This document shows positions 8,805 through 22,600 of a stretch of DNA of 64,000 bases, piece by piece. The notes beneath the pieces are model-generated. The model did not search any database. It was given only the letters and a program-made list of their open reading frames with translations, and had not been told where the DNA came from. How positions within the stretch are numbered: the first letter of the stretch is position 1; each line of letters opens with the position of its first letter. The stretch is taken from contig NZ_JRPB02000007.1 in the NCBI RefSeq assembly GCF_000765695.2, positions 1-64,000 on the forward strand, written 5' to 3'. This stretch comes from Helicobacter sp. MIT 11-5569. GTDB lineage: Bacteria > Campylobacterota > Campylobacteria > Campylobacterales > Helicobacteraceae. The position numbers and the translations under genes are program-made.

Positions 8805-9981
8805 TTTTTCTCCTAGCCCAAAGCAATAATATTGCCCCACAAATTAGGAAAAATACGCTTACGCTAATGAGATTTGCTGAATACGATAAGAAAACGCTAA
8901 ATATTGCTACAAGAAGCATAAAAGCCCCTAAAATCTTGTAGCTTTCTTTTATGCAGTGAATCCCTAAAAGGAAAATTAAAAAGCCATAGATTATAGAATC
9001 ATGATAATATGTTTCATAGATTTCGGCTATATAGCGCGCAACAAACCCAGCACCCAAAGCATAAAAAATTAAAGAGGCTAGTAAATAGCGTTTGAAATAA
9101 AGGTTAAAAATACCTAATGCTAGTATTAAAGAGATTAAAACGACTTGCGTTATAGATTCTATGTTGTGCATTTCTCTAAAATATACAGGATTCAAATTTG
9201 CAGCAATGAGTAAGGTTACATACGCGCAGATTTTATAATATTTGGAATCTTGAAATTTATTAGGCAAGCTTAAAAATACAAAAGAAGTAAAGATAAATAA
9301 TAAATATGAATATTTTTCTGGAATCAAAAATCCTATCGCATACGCATTTAAAAAGATAAAATTTATAATTGCAAGAAATTTAGAGATAATTGGATTTGGT
9401 TTAAGCAATACTCCATTTTGCACAACAAAGCCAAGTGCAATAAATAAAACAAAGGGATTCCATATTAATAGAGTATTAGTTTCAATTGCATTTGAAAGAT
9501 TGACAAAAAACCACACACTTACAAATCCATAACTTTGCAAAAAAATAGCAGAGGATTTGAGTGCAAAAGAAAGCACTAAAAGCGTGCAACCAACAGAGAA
9601 AAACGCCAAAGCCGTATCATCGCCTAAATGATAGATTTGTGAGAGAAGCGCAATATTTGCTAATAAAACAAAGCCGCTTAGGATTCCAAAACCTATTTTT
9701 AAAGTCTTACAATAAAAAATGCAAAAATGTGTGCCAAAAAGTGCCATAAGTAGCAAGAGAGTTTTAAAAGCGTTTGGAATCTCTTCCCAATTATAAGCAA
9801 TCAAAGCAAGACAAGAAAACCCAATAAATATAAAGCCAAAAATCGTGAGATAAGAAAATTCAGATTCTTCATCTAAATGATAAGCTTTAAAAATTTCTTG
9901 CTCTTGATTTTTGCTAATCAAGCCTTTATCGGTTAATTTTATAATTTCAGATTTCAAAAATAGTTTTTTAAAGGAGTTCAA
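8797..9981 (-). CDS. DUF2157 polytopic membrane protein
   Basis: A 394-residue protein. The first 45 residues are soluble and charged (KLTDKGLISKNQEQEIFKAY) and are followed by about ten or more hydrophobic helices. This matches the DUF2157 layout of a short N-terminal helical domain plus a membrane domain. The only plausible start is TTG 9981, with a weak purine-rich site upstream. It is translationally coupled to the following GDYXXLXY gene. Function unknown; partnership with that gene is supported by overlap and by family habit. Confidence 0.75.
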   Translation of the reverse strand: MNSFKKLFLKSEIIKLTDKGLISKNQEQEIFKAYHLDEESEFSYLTIFGFIFIGFSCLALIAYNWEEIPNAFKTLLLLMALFGTHFCIFYCKTLKIGFGILSGFVLLANIALLSQIYHLGDDTALAFFSVGCTLLVLSFALKSSAIFLQSYGFVSVWFFVNLSNAIETNTLLIWNPFVLFIALGFVVQNGVLLKPNPIISKFLAIINFIFLNAYAIGFLIPEKYSYLLFIFTSFVFLSLPNKFQDSKYYKICAYVTLLIAANLNPVYFREMHNIESITQVVLISLILALGIFNLYFKRYLLASLIFYALGAGFVARYIAEIYETYYHDSIIYGFLIFLLGIHCIKESYKILGAFMLLVAIFSVFLSYSANLISVSVFFLICGAILLLWARRKNA

Positions 9982-10031
9982 ATAGAAAGTCTTTCTTTAT
10001 TGTTTTTATGCTTGCAAGTGCAAGCATAAAG

Positions 10032-11069
<1,038 letters not shown>

Positions 11070-11091
11070 CTAAGTGAAATGTAAATGCGTG

Positions 11092-11097
11092 ATTATA
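11092..11097 (-). promoter_or_regulatory. Candidate -10 box for ilvC
   Basis: TATAAT on the minus strand, 35 bases upstream of the ilvC ATG. There is no recognisable -35 at the expected distance. Confidence 0.5.
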
Positions 11098-11218
11098 TTC
11101 CTTTTTTTCTTAGTGGATACTTTGTTTTTGGGGATTCCGTGTTAAAAATGTTTAGGGTGTGAAAAAAGTTCAAAAAATGCTAGAATATGCGTTTTAAAAT
11201 GATTTGGAAGGATAAGTA

Positions 11219-11458
11219 ATGTTTGAACGCATTGATGGGATTTTGCGCGAGATTGAAGAAGCACAAGCCGAGATTCAGCTACTTTTGGGGCTAGCAAAAA
11301 TTTCTTTTGTAGATTATATTATGATAAAACGTGGTGCGCAAGATATTCCAGATGAGCTTGGAGATTGGAATCTGCAACAAATTGATAATGAAGTTTCGCG
11401 CCTAAAAGACGCAATTGATGCACTTAATAAAATTAAAAAGGAAGTGTTGGTTTGGTAA
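11219..11458 (+). CDS. Small helical protein of unknown function
   Basis: A 79-residue ORF with a good ribosome site (GGAAGGA, 5 bases upstream). The composition is acidic and helical, with two amphipathic stretches, ILREIEEAQAEIQLLLGLAK and DNEVSRLKDAIDALNKIKKE, separated by GAQDIPDELGDWN. There are no membrane segments or cysteines. I do not recognise the family. It stands alone between ilvC (divergent) and the cytochrome b gene (convergent), so context gives no function. Confidence 0.7.
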   Translation: MFERIDGILREIEEAQAEIQLLLGLAKISFVDYIMIKRGAQDIPDELGDWNLQQIDNEVSRLKDAIDALNKIKKEVLVW

Positions 11459-11520
11459 ATTGGGAATCTTGTGTGATTAAAATTTAAGTGGAGCTATTAA
11501 TAAGATTCCATATCAATGAA

Positions 11521-11572
11521 GATTTAGCCAAAATGCTACTTGATTTAAATCTTGTCAGCTAATGGCTAAATC
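11521..11572. other. Inverted repeat between convergent genes
   Basis: GATTTAGCCA at 11521-11530 is repeated inverted at 11563-11572, with a second palindrome GATTTAAATC inside the loop at 11542-11551. It lies between the ends of the 79-residue gene and the cytochrome b gene, so a bidirectional terminator is possible. There is no clear T run directly after either arm. Confidence 0.4.
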
Positions 11573-11593
11573 GCATTTGTCGTGTTGTGGATT

Positions 11594-12289
11594 TTAAGAT
11601 TCCTCTTTATAAGCTTTTTGAGCTTTTTTAGCAGATTCTACTCCTTCTTTCCAAAGACTATGGCGGTGCAAGACATATTTTGCATCAATTTTTCCGCTAA
11701 ACATTCCACTAAGCAATGGGCGATTTTCTTTAAAAATAAATGCAGCTAAATGCCCAATGATTGCTAAAATCATCAAAAACATTCCTAAATTATGGAGTTG
11801 TGTAACCCAAAACATAACATCTTCGCTAAGGTTAAAGCCACTTAAGTTTTTGTAAGTTTTTATGATTCCAGTTATTACAAGCAACAAAATTACAAATGCG
11901 ATTCCAAGATAAGCTAGTCTTTGTTCGGGCAAGTATTTTTCACTTGGCGGTTCTTGTGTTTTTAAAAGCATGGCTTTAATCACAGCAATACTTTTTGAGA
12001 AATCCCCCTTTTTGGGCATAATATCAAACTCTTTGCGTCCGCTATGAAAGACAATGTGAAAAAACACAAAAAAACAAAGAATCGCCGCAAAAATATAATG
12101 CACAATTAAAGAGATATGATAATCCCCGCTCCAGCCCATAAGTGGTAATTCATTTAGCATATAACGTTTTGAAACAGGCATTTGTAGGATTCCAGTAAAA
12201 ATCAATCCAAAAATGCTAATTGCAATGCTCCAATGCACGATTCTATTTTGCGCACTTTGGCGCATTATTTTTGGTTGTTTATTTGGCAT
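11594..12289 (-). CDS. Formate dehydrogenase-type cytochrome b (gamma) subunit
   Basis: A 231-residue integral membrane protein of the FdnI/FdoI type. It has four hydrophobic helices, starting with HWSIAISIFGLIFTGILQM. His residues positioned for haem b are seen in NRIVHWS, SLIVHYIF, FFHIVFHSGRKE and LHNLGMF. Such subunits accept electrons from a periplasmic iron-sulfur subunit and pass them to menaquinone. I chose ATG 12289 because AAGGAAAT precedes it and the upstream ORF extension lies inside the neighbouring gene. It overlaps the iron-sulfur gene by 11 bases. No catalytic molybdenum subunit is encoded nearby. Confidence 0.82.
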   Translation of the reverse strand: MPNKQPKIMRQSAQNRIVHWSIAISIFGLIFTGILQMPVSKRYMLNELPLMGWSGDYHISLIVHYIFAAILCFFVFFHIVFHSGRKEFDIMPKKGDFSKSIAVIKAMLLKTQEPPSEKYLPEQRLAYLGIAFVILLLVITGIIKTYKNLSGFNLSEDVMFWVTQLHNLGMFLMILAIIGHLAAFIFKENRPLLSGMFSGKIDAKYVLHRHSLWKEGVESAKKAQKAYKEES

Positions 12290-13322
12290 TTTTATTTCCT
12301 TTGTTTGATTTAACAACAGCAATTCCCCCAGCAATCGCGCCAATTACAGGAGCTAAAAGCACACTTTTGATAAGTGCAGAATCTCCGCTGACAAAGTTTT
12401 TAATCTCCAAATTTAAATGTGGAATCCCAACTTTTTGGGGTTTTTCTTGTGTGAAATTATGCTTTTGATTTAACGTGTTAGAGAGCATTTCAAAAGGAAG
12501 CGGAGAAACATAAAGCGTAGAAGTTCCGCCATTTTGCACATCTCCATAAATATAAGTTCCTTTTAGTTTTGCTTTTTCTTCATAAGCTTTAGCGCGTTCT
12601 TTTGCAAGTTTTATGATATTTTCTCTCTCCCCAAAAGTAATTGCGCCTTTAGGGCAAGAGCTTTCACAAGCGGGAGCTTGATTTTTCGCAAGTAAATCAG
12701 CGCAAGCATCACATTTATACATTGCGCCACCACCAGCTAATTTTGGGGCAATTTTTAGATAGATTCCAACACCTGCTTGACGTTGTGGAATCCCCCAAGG
12801 ACAAACATCACGACATTTTGCGCCACCAAAGCAGAAGTTATCATCAATGCTAACTGCCCCATTTTCATCTTTGCTAATCACACCAAAAGGACAGATTTTT
12901 TGACAAGTTGGGTCATCGCAGTGCATACAGCGTCTAGGGATAAAAACTTCTTTAATACCAAGTGGCGCATTTTCTAGCGGCAAATGCTCAATATAAGTCC
13001 AATTATATGGCGTCAAGCGTGAGATATTATCACGCTCTTTAGAATAATCTTCATAAATTTTGCGCGGGAAATAATAGGGGATTTGCGCAATAGGGTTTGG
13101 GAAGTTTGGCAGATTCTTATTTTGGCAGGCTTGCACACATTTTGGCGTGCCTAAATCCTTGCAACCATCACATAGCCCAACATCAATAATGGAAGCGGTT
13201 TTATAAGGGGATTTAATGGAATCTTGCGTGTTTTGTGGAATCTCTTTTGCATTAGCACTTAGCGCACCAACACCCGCGATTCCTATAATCTTAAAAAAAT
13301 TACGGCGATTTATTTGTTGCAT
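12279..13322 (-). CDS. Periplasmic four-cluster ferredoxin subunit, HybA/FdhB-like
   Basis: The 347-residue protein starts with a Tat-type signal (NRRNFFKIIGIAGVGALSANA). Four ferredoxin-like cysteine groups follow: CDGCKDLGTPKCVQAC, CMHCDDPTCQKIC, CFGGAKCRDVCPWG and CDACADLLAKNQAPACESSC. A single hydrophobic helix near the C-terminus (VLLAPVIGAIAGGIAVV) would anchor it. This matches HybA and formate dehydrogenase beta subunits, which wire a catalytic subunit to a membrane cytochrome b. The cytochrome b gene follows with an 11-base overlap. The catalytic partner must be elsewhere or be another oxidoreductase; which one cannot be told here. Confidence 0.85.
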   Translation of the reverse strand: MQQINRRNFFKIIGIAGVGALSANAKEIPQNTQDSIKSPYKTASIIDVGLCDGCKDLGTPKCVQACQNKNLPNFPNPIAQIPYYFPRKIYEDYSKERDNISRLTPYNWTYIEHLPLENAPLGIKEVFIPRRCMHCDDPTCQKICPFGVISKDENGAVSIDDNFCFGGAKCRDVCPWGIPQRQAGVGIYLKIAPKLAGGGAMYKCDACADLLAKNQAPACESSCPKGAITFGERENIIKLAKERAKAYEEKAKLKGTYIYGDVQNGGTSTLYVSPLPFEMLSNTLNQKHNFTQEKPQKVGIPHLNLEIKNFVSGDSALIKSVLLAPVIGAIAGGIAVVKSNKGNKNAK

Positions 13323-13333
13323 CGTTTTGCCTT

Positions 13334-13353
13334 TTGCATTTAAATTTATGCAA
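13334..13353. promoter_or_regulatory. 20-bp palindrome, candidate operator for the Crp/Fnr regulator
   Basis: TTGCAT at 13334-13339 and ATGCAA at 13348-13353 form an inverted repeat with an AT-only centre. The site lies directly downstream of a minus-strand TATAAT (13353-13358), so it covers the predicted transcription start of the iron-sulfur/cytochrome b operon. It is also within 100 bases of the divergent Crp/Fnr gene. Binding by that regulator is inference. Confidence 0.5.
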
Positions 13354-13358
13354 TTATA
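13353..13358 (-). promoter_or_regulatory. Candidate -10 box for the HybA-like/cytochrome b operon
   Basis: TATAAT on the minus strand, 31 bases upstream of the iron-sulfur gene start and abutting the 20-bp palindrome. On the plus strand, TAGAAT at 13372-13377 could serve the divergent regulator. Confidence 0.5.
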
Positions 13359-13415
13359 TGTGGAGTTTAGATAGAATAAGGTGATAAAGTTACTCTATAA
13401 AATTTAAGGTTGATT

Positions 13416-14060
13416 TTGAACGTTATTATTAAAAATCTAATGGAATCTTGGGGAGTTTCATCAAGCGATTATGCGATATATGCACAAAATATTTATACAA
13501 AAAATTTTCCCAAAAACTATAAAATTTTTAGCGGGGAAGATGAATGCCGTGGATTAGTGTTGATTCTTGATGGGGCGTTGCGCGCATATATTGTTTCTCC
13601 AAATGGTAAGGAGATTAATCTTTTTATTTTGCAAAAGAATGAGTTTTGTATTCTCTCTGCTTCGTGTATGCTAAAAAATATTTGTTTTGATGTGAATTTA
13701 GAATTTATGCAAACTTCAAGTGTTGCGATTTTACCTAGCAAAACATTTAATCTTTTGAGTGAAAAATATCCTATTGCTAAACAATTCCAAACTGATTTAG
13801 TGAGTGAAAGATTAAGTCGTGTTGTCTTTTCTCTAAGTTCTTTGGCTTTTGATTCTTTGGGGGATAGAATTTTAGAGCTTTTAAAAACACGCTTACAAGA
13901 TAATCATCAAGGGAGTAAAGATTCTAGGATTCTTTATATTACACATGAAGAAATTGCAAATGCGCTAGGAAGTGCAAGGGAAGCTGTTTCGCGTATGTTA
14001 AAAGAGCTTCAAAAGCAAGGAAAACTTAAAACAAAACGCGGAATCATAGAATTGCTATAG
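13416..14060 (+). CDS. Crp/Fnr-family transcriptional regulator
   Basis: About 214 residues with the usual two domains. An N-terminal cyclic-nucleotide-binding-type beta barrel (LVLILDGALRAYIVSPNGKEI) is followed by a C-terminal winged helix with ITHEEIANALGSAREAVSRM. It lacks the N-terminal cysteine cluster of oxygen-sensing Fnr. It carries cysteines in FCILSASC and NICFD in the effector domain, a pattern that could be redox-active. I prefer TTG 13416, six bases after AAGG; TTG 13410 and ATG 13440 are alternatives. It is divergent from the electron-transfer operon, the likely target. The ligand is unknown. Confidence 0.85.
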   Translation: MNVIIKNLMESWGVSSSDYAIYAQNIYTKNFPKNYKIFSGEDECRGLVLILDGALRAYIVSPNGKEINLFILQKNEFCILSASCMLKNICFDVNLEFMQTSSVAILPSKTFNLLSEKYPIAKQFQTDLVSERLSRVVFSLSSLAFDSLGDRILELLKTRLQDNHQGSKDSRILYITHEEIANALGSAREAVSRMLKELQKQGKLKTKRGIIELL

Positions 14061-14070
14061 ATAATTTTTA

Positions 14071-14099
14071 TTGACAAAAAAAAATAATTATTGTAGTAT
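14071..14099 (+). promoter_or_regulatory. Promoter of the Fur/PerR-type gene with embedded operator-like palindrome
   Basis: TTGACA at 14071-14076 and TAGTAT at 14094-14099 are separated by 17 bases. The spacer contains the perfect palindrome AATAATTATT at 14083-14092, similar in character to Fur/PerR boxes. This suggests autoregulation; binding has not been shown here. Confidence 0.65.
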
Positions 14100-14141
14100 T
14101 GATTCTAATTTAAGTTTTTATAGCGTTTAAGGAATTTTATA

Positions 14142-14546
14142 ATGTTTGAAAAAATGTTAAGAGACAATCACCTAAAAATAACTCCCCAAAGACTTGCGAT
14201 TTTAAAAGAAATCCAAAAGTTTGGGCATATTAGTATTGATGAAATTTATGAAAATATTAAAGAGAGTAATCCTTCTATGTCTTTGGCTACTGTGTATAAG
14301 AATCTTACCTTTATGCAAGAAGCAAAGATTATTGATGAGGTGAAATTGCCTAATCAAAAGCAAAGATACGAGCTTGTCAAAAATCCGCATATTCATCTTG
14401 TGTGTGAGCAATGTGGAAGCATTATAGATATGGAGCTTGAATCTTCTATGCAGCAACTAAAAGAGCTATGCGCAGATGCTTCGCAGTTTAAAATCAAAGA
14501 AACTTCTATTGCAATGATTGGAATTTGCCCTAAGTGTCAAGCTTAG
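14142..14546 (+). CDS. Fur-family regulator, PerR-like
   Basis: A 134-residue Fur-family protein. The N-terminal winged helix includes KITPQRLAILKEI and SLATVYKNLTFMQE, and the C-terminal metal-binding and dimer domain follows. Structural zinc sites are visible as CEQC and CPKC. The regulatory metal region reads NPHIHLVC rather than the HHDH of classical Fur, which points to a PerR-like peroxide sensor. The start has AAGGAA upstream. The gene ends inside the 3' end of the convergent pseF, with a 17-base overlap. The promoter carries a self-regulation candidate site. PerR versus another Fur branch is not certain. Confidence 0.82.
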   Translation: MFEKMLRDNHLKITPQRLAILKEIQKFGHISIDEIYENIKESNPSMSLATVYKNLTFMQEAKIIDEVKLPNQKQRYELVKNPHIHLVCEQCGSIIDMELESSMQQLKELCADASQFKIKETSIAMIGICPKCQA

Positions 14547-15222
14547 AGTGAAGCTGTTTAAATTTTAGTTCTGCAAGATTCCAATCTTCTAAAGTATCAA
14601 TATCTTGCACTTGGGATTGTGGAAGAATAAAACTCAAAGAATCTTCAAAAATATTTTCCCTCTCTTCCCATATTTTTACACGTGCAAAATAAAATTGCCC
14701 CGCATCATGATAGATTTTTTCTAACTCTTGAGAACGCTTGTTAAAGTGTTCTTTAAAAAGCATGGTATTTTTGTTGTTTGTAATTGTAAAAGCGCGAAAT
14801 GGGGAATAGTCAAATTCTACTGCGCTAAAACAATAGCAATCTTGCGCGTTTTCTTGTGCCTTTGAAAACGCATTTTTAAGTGTGGTAGAATCCAATAAAG
14901 GTGCAGTGGCATATAAACAGCATAACCAAGATTCTTTTGGAATCGCTAGGGATTCTATGGTATGTAAAATCACAGAACGTGTTGAAGCGGTATCATTGCT
15001 TAAATGTTCTGGACGTTTTAATGGAATCGCTCCTAGTGATTTTGCGTAGTCTAAAATTTCTGTATCATCACTTGAGACAATAATTTGATGAAAGATTCCG
15101 CTTTGTAAAGCATTTTGTATGCTATAAGCAATGATAGGTTTGCCGCAAAATTCTTTTAAATTTTTGCGTAAAATCCGCTTACTCCCACCGCGCGCTGGAA
15201 TCACACAAATACAATTTTGCAT
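14530..15222 (-). CDS. pseF: Pseudaminic acid cytidylyltransferase
   Basis: PseF activates pseudaminic acid with CTP to give CMP-pseudaminic acid, the donor for flagellin O-glycosylation. The 230-residue protein begins with the CMP-sugar synthetase signature IPARGGSKRILRKNL and contains VSSDDTEILDYA and YHDAGQFYFA. I chose ATG 15222, one base after the pseC stop, preceded by AAGG. The ORF could extend seven codons into pseC. It is the last gene of the pseB-pseC-pseF operon, which argues for the pseudaminic rather than sialic acid substrate. Confidence 0.9.
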   Translation of the reverse strand: MQNCICVIPARGGSKRILRKNLKEFCGKPIIAYSIQNALQSGIFHQIIVSSDDTEILDYAKSLGAIPLKRPEHLSNDTASTRSVILHTIESLAIPKESWLCCLYATAPLLDSTTLKNAFSKAQENAQDCYCFSAVEFDYSPFRAFTITNNKNTMLFKEHFNKRSQELEKIYHDAGQFYFARVKIWEERENIFEDSLSFILPQSQVQDIDTLEDWNLAELKFKQLHSKLDT

Positions 15223-15223
15223 T

Positions 15224-18752
<3,529 letters not shown>

Positions 18753-18819
18753 CGAAGGGTTTAAGATAAAAGCATTACAATTTACTTAGTGATAAGATTA
18801 GCATTTTAAGGAAGAGCTT

Positions 18820-19656
18820 TTGAGAATTTGGATTTGTGGGATTGTTGGTGTTGTAGTGCTGGCATTTGGGGCAGAATCGCAAATAGAGGTGCAAAACTCA
18901 CAAAAGAAAATGCAACAGGAAATCTATGCAACCTTTGAAGTGCAGGCACTCCAAAATGCAACTTTGGCATTAAGTGCGAATGGTGTTGTTGATGAAATTT
19001 TCGTAGAAGTGGGCGCACAGGTTAAAAAAGGTGATAAATTATTAGCACTAAGGGCAAAGGATTTAAAAGAAAATGTCCAAGTGGCAAAGGCAAGTTTGGA
19101 ATCCCTAAAGGCAAAATATGCTTTTATTACAAGCCAATATAAACGTTATGAACAATCCAAGGACGCGATAGATTTAAACACTTTTGAAAAAATCAAAGCG
19201 GAATATAAGGCGAGTTTTTTTGATTTAAAACGCTCTGAGGCAAATTTCGCTTTGCAAAAGGAATTGTTAGATAATACGATTCTTTATGCTCCTTTTGATG
19301 GCGTTATTGCGCAAAAGTTTGTAGAAGTCGGCGATGGTGTGGGTGCGATTTCAAGTAAGCTTTTTGTGTTGGAATCCTTGCACAAAAAGGCGTTAATTGT
19401 CTTTGATTCTAAATATTTTAATCTTGTTAAAGTCGGCGATGCATTTGTTTATAAGGTTGATAATATCCCCCAAGATTCTAAAATGGTTTTAAGCAAAATC
19501 TATCCAAGCATTGATAAAAAGACAAAAAAAGCAACTGCAGAGGCATTTATAAAGAATCCAAAAATTCCAGCCGGGATTTTTGGCGATGGTATGATTTTGG
19601 TCAATGGAATCTTAAAAGAAGATTCTAAAAATAGGGCGCAAAGTAGCAATTTCTAA
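18820..19656 (+). CDS. hefB: RND efflux periplasmic adaptor (membrane fusion protein)
   Basis: A 278-residue adaptor linking the pump and the outer membrane channel. It has a signal peptide (IWICGIVGVVVLAFGAES) but no lipobox cysteine there. The lipoyl-like half motifs VDEIFVEVGAQVKKGDKLL and ILYAPFDGVIAQKFVEVGD flank a short coiled hairpin. It is shorter than AcrA-type adaptors (about 380-400 residues), so the C-terminal membrane-proximal domain is reduced. The start is TTG 18820, with AAGGAAG upstream. The stop overlaps the pump start as TAATG. Confidence 0.87.
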   Translation: MRIWICGIVGVVVLAFGAESQIEVQNSQKKMQQEIYATFEVQALQNATLALSANGVVDEIFVEVGAQVKKGDKLLALRAKDLKENVQVAKASLESLKAKYAFITSQYKRYEQSKDAIDLNTFEKIKAEYKASFFDLKRSEANFALQKELLDNTILYAPFDGVIAQKFVEVGDGVGAISSKLFVLESLHKKALIVFDSKYFNLVKVGDAFVYKVDNIPQDSKMVLSKIYPSIDKKTKKATAEAFIKNPKIPAGIFGDGMILVNGILKEDSKNRAQSSNF

Positions 19657-22600
19657 TGTCCAAATTTGCAATTCTTCGTCCTATTACAACTTTAATGTTT
19701 GTGCTCTCACTCGTGTTTTTTGGGGTTAATGCCTTAAAAAGACTTAGTGTTGCGCTGTATCCTAATGTTGATGTGCCAATTATTACGATTACCACAATCT
19801 ATCCCGGAGCAAATCCAGAAGTCGTAGAAGGGAAAGTAACTGATAAGATTGAAGAAGCCGTTAGCGGTATAGAATCGCTCAAAAAAATCACTTCTACAAG
19901 CGCAGATAGCGTGAGTGTTGTGGTTGTGGAATTTGAGCTAGAAAAAGATGTTGAAGTCGCTGCTAATGATGTGCGTGATAAAGTTTCTACGATTAGCTTT
20001 GGAAGTGAGATTCAATCACCAATTATTGAAAAAGTCAATGTAGGCGGTGCGCCAATTATTTCGCTTTTTGTTAGCCAAAAAGAGATTCCAAATGCGCAGA
20101 ATCCGCAAGATATGCAGAGTTTGTTGGAGCTAAATTTACATACAGATTTAAATATCAAGCCGCTTTTGCAAAGAATCAAAGGTGTGGGTAAAGTTAATCT
20201 TGTAGGATATTTGGAACGCGAAATTAAGATTCGCCCTTATCCTAGTGCGCTAAATAAATATAATCTCACTTTTAGCGATATTGCACGCGCCATTAATGCG
20301 CAAAATATTGAAATTGATGGTGGGCGTTTGATTAGCGAAAAGAAAGAATGGAAGATTCTAACCAAAGCAGATGCAAGCAGTGTGCAGGATTTGGGTGATA
20401 TTTTGGTAGGCGAGGGTGTGCGATTAAGCGATATTGCGTTGATTGTGGATTCTACTAAAGAAGCGCGCAGTTTTTCAAATCTTGCAACCAAAGACATTAG
20501 CGGAAGTGGAATCTTGCTTGAAGTGCAGAAAATCACAGGAGCAAATGAGATTGAGATTGCGGATTCTGTTAGGGAGATTTTGCCTTATTTGCAAGAGATT
20601 AGCCCACAATATAATCTCACTATCGTGCGTGATACGACAAATTATATTAAAGATACGATTGCAGCTGTTGAGTTTGATTTGATTTTAGGGGCGTTTTTAG
20701 CGGTTTTTGTGGTGTTCTTTTTCTTGAGAAATGGGCGCATTACTTTTATTTCAAGTCTAAGTATCCCAACTTCAATTCTTGGCACATTTGCGCTTATGCA
20801 AGCTTTTGGTATGACATTAAATCTTGTAACAATGATTGCTATTACACTTGCCATTGGAATTATTATTGATGATGCAATTGTGGTGATTGAAAATATCTAT
20901 AAAAAGCTAGAAAATGGAATGGAGCGCAAAGAAGCAGCATATCAAGGTGTGCGTGAAATAGGATTTGCGCTGATTGCGATTTCTTGTATGTTACTTGCAG
21001 TGTTCATTCCTATTGCAAATATGAGCGGAGTAACTGGGAGATTCTTTACTTCTTTTGGGCTTACGCTTGCGGGTTCTATTTTGATTTCTTATTTGGTGGT
21101 GATTACTTTTATTCCTATGCTTAGTGCGCGTATAGCAGATTTTCACTCTTTGGCGCAAAAGGATTCTTTGCAGCAGAGATTTTATCGCTTTAGTGAGCGG
21201 TATTTTAAAGCTTTGGAGAGATTTTATACCCAAACTCTTGAGTGGGTTTTGCAACATAAAGCAATCGTAATTGGCGGAATCTTTGGTATTTTTGTTTTGT
21301 CTTTATTTTTGATTACGCGTTTGGGTGTGGAGTTTTTGCCCTCTGAAGATAAGGCAGAATTTGATATTAAACTCACAAGCAAACCCGGAATCTCTCTACA
21401 AGAAATGCAAAACCAAACACTAATGATTCAACAACTTTTGCACGAAGAAAGCGAGGTGGAATATAGTATTTTAAATATTGGCTACACTGCAGAGCAAAAA
21501 GTCTATGAAGCTAAGATTTATGTGCGATTAAGTGCGTATAATCAGCGTAAAAGAACGCAAAATGAGATTATGGAATCTTTGCGCCAAACTTATAAAACCT
21601 ATGCGAAAAAATTTGATATGGAAATTGCGCTTATTGAGATTCCGCAAATTAGCTTAGGCGAAGATGATTCTCCTTTGCAACTTGCATTATATGCGCAAAA
21701 GGTGGAATCCCTAGATAAAAGTGTAGAAAAAATCCAAACTTTAATGCAACAAAGCGGTAAATATCGGGATATTCATACAGATATTAAAGCCAAAACACCG
21801 CAGATTCGTTTGCGGGTTAATCGCGCGATTTTAGCGCAATATGGCTTTAGCGCGCAAGAAGTCGCAATGGTGCTAAATAGTGCTTTTAGTGGGGCGCAAG
21901 AAGTTTCTTATTTTCGCGAAAGGGGCAAAGAATATGATATTGTGTTGCTTAGCCCAAAAAAGGATTCTATTGTGGATTTGAGCTTGCTAAGCCTTAGAAA
22001 TGCGCGTGGAGAAAATGTGTTTTTAGACGGATTAGTAGAGCAAGAAGAAGTGGGCGCAACTACGAATATTAAGCATTATGATAGGCAAAGAAGCGTGATG
22101 ATTTATGCAAATTTAAGTAAGGGCGTGAGTTTAGGAGAAGCGACAGATTATTTGGAATCCCATAAGGAAGAATGGCTAGAAAATGGTGTGCGTTATAAGA
22201 TTGAGGGTTATGCAAAATATATGCAAGAAACAAATGCGGCGTTTGTTGTGGCAATGGTCTCTGCACTATTTTTGATTTATTTTATTTTGGCGTCTTTATA
22301 TGAATCTCTTTTGCAACCTTTGGTGATTATGATAACTTTGCCGCTAAGTTTTACAGGGACATTTTTAGCACTTTTTATCACCGGAGAATCTTTGAGCCTA
22401 TTTAGTATTATGGGATTAATGCTTTTAATGGGGCTTGTGGGCAAGAATGCGACTTTGATTATTGATGTGGCAAACGAAAAACGCGCGCAAGGTGTTGCGC
22501 TTAGGGATTCTATCTTGCAAGCAGGTGAGCTTAGGCTGCGTCCGATTTTAATGACAACTATTGCAATGGTTTTTGGTATGCTTCCTTTAGCACTTGCTGG

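Noticed and set aside
11480-11590. Possible degenerate small gene around the nested palindromes
   Set aside because: Short open stretches exist, but there is no start with a ribosome site and no recognisable protein similarity.
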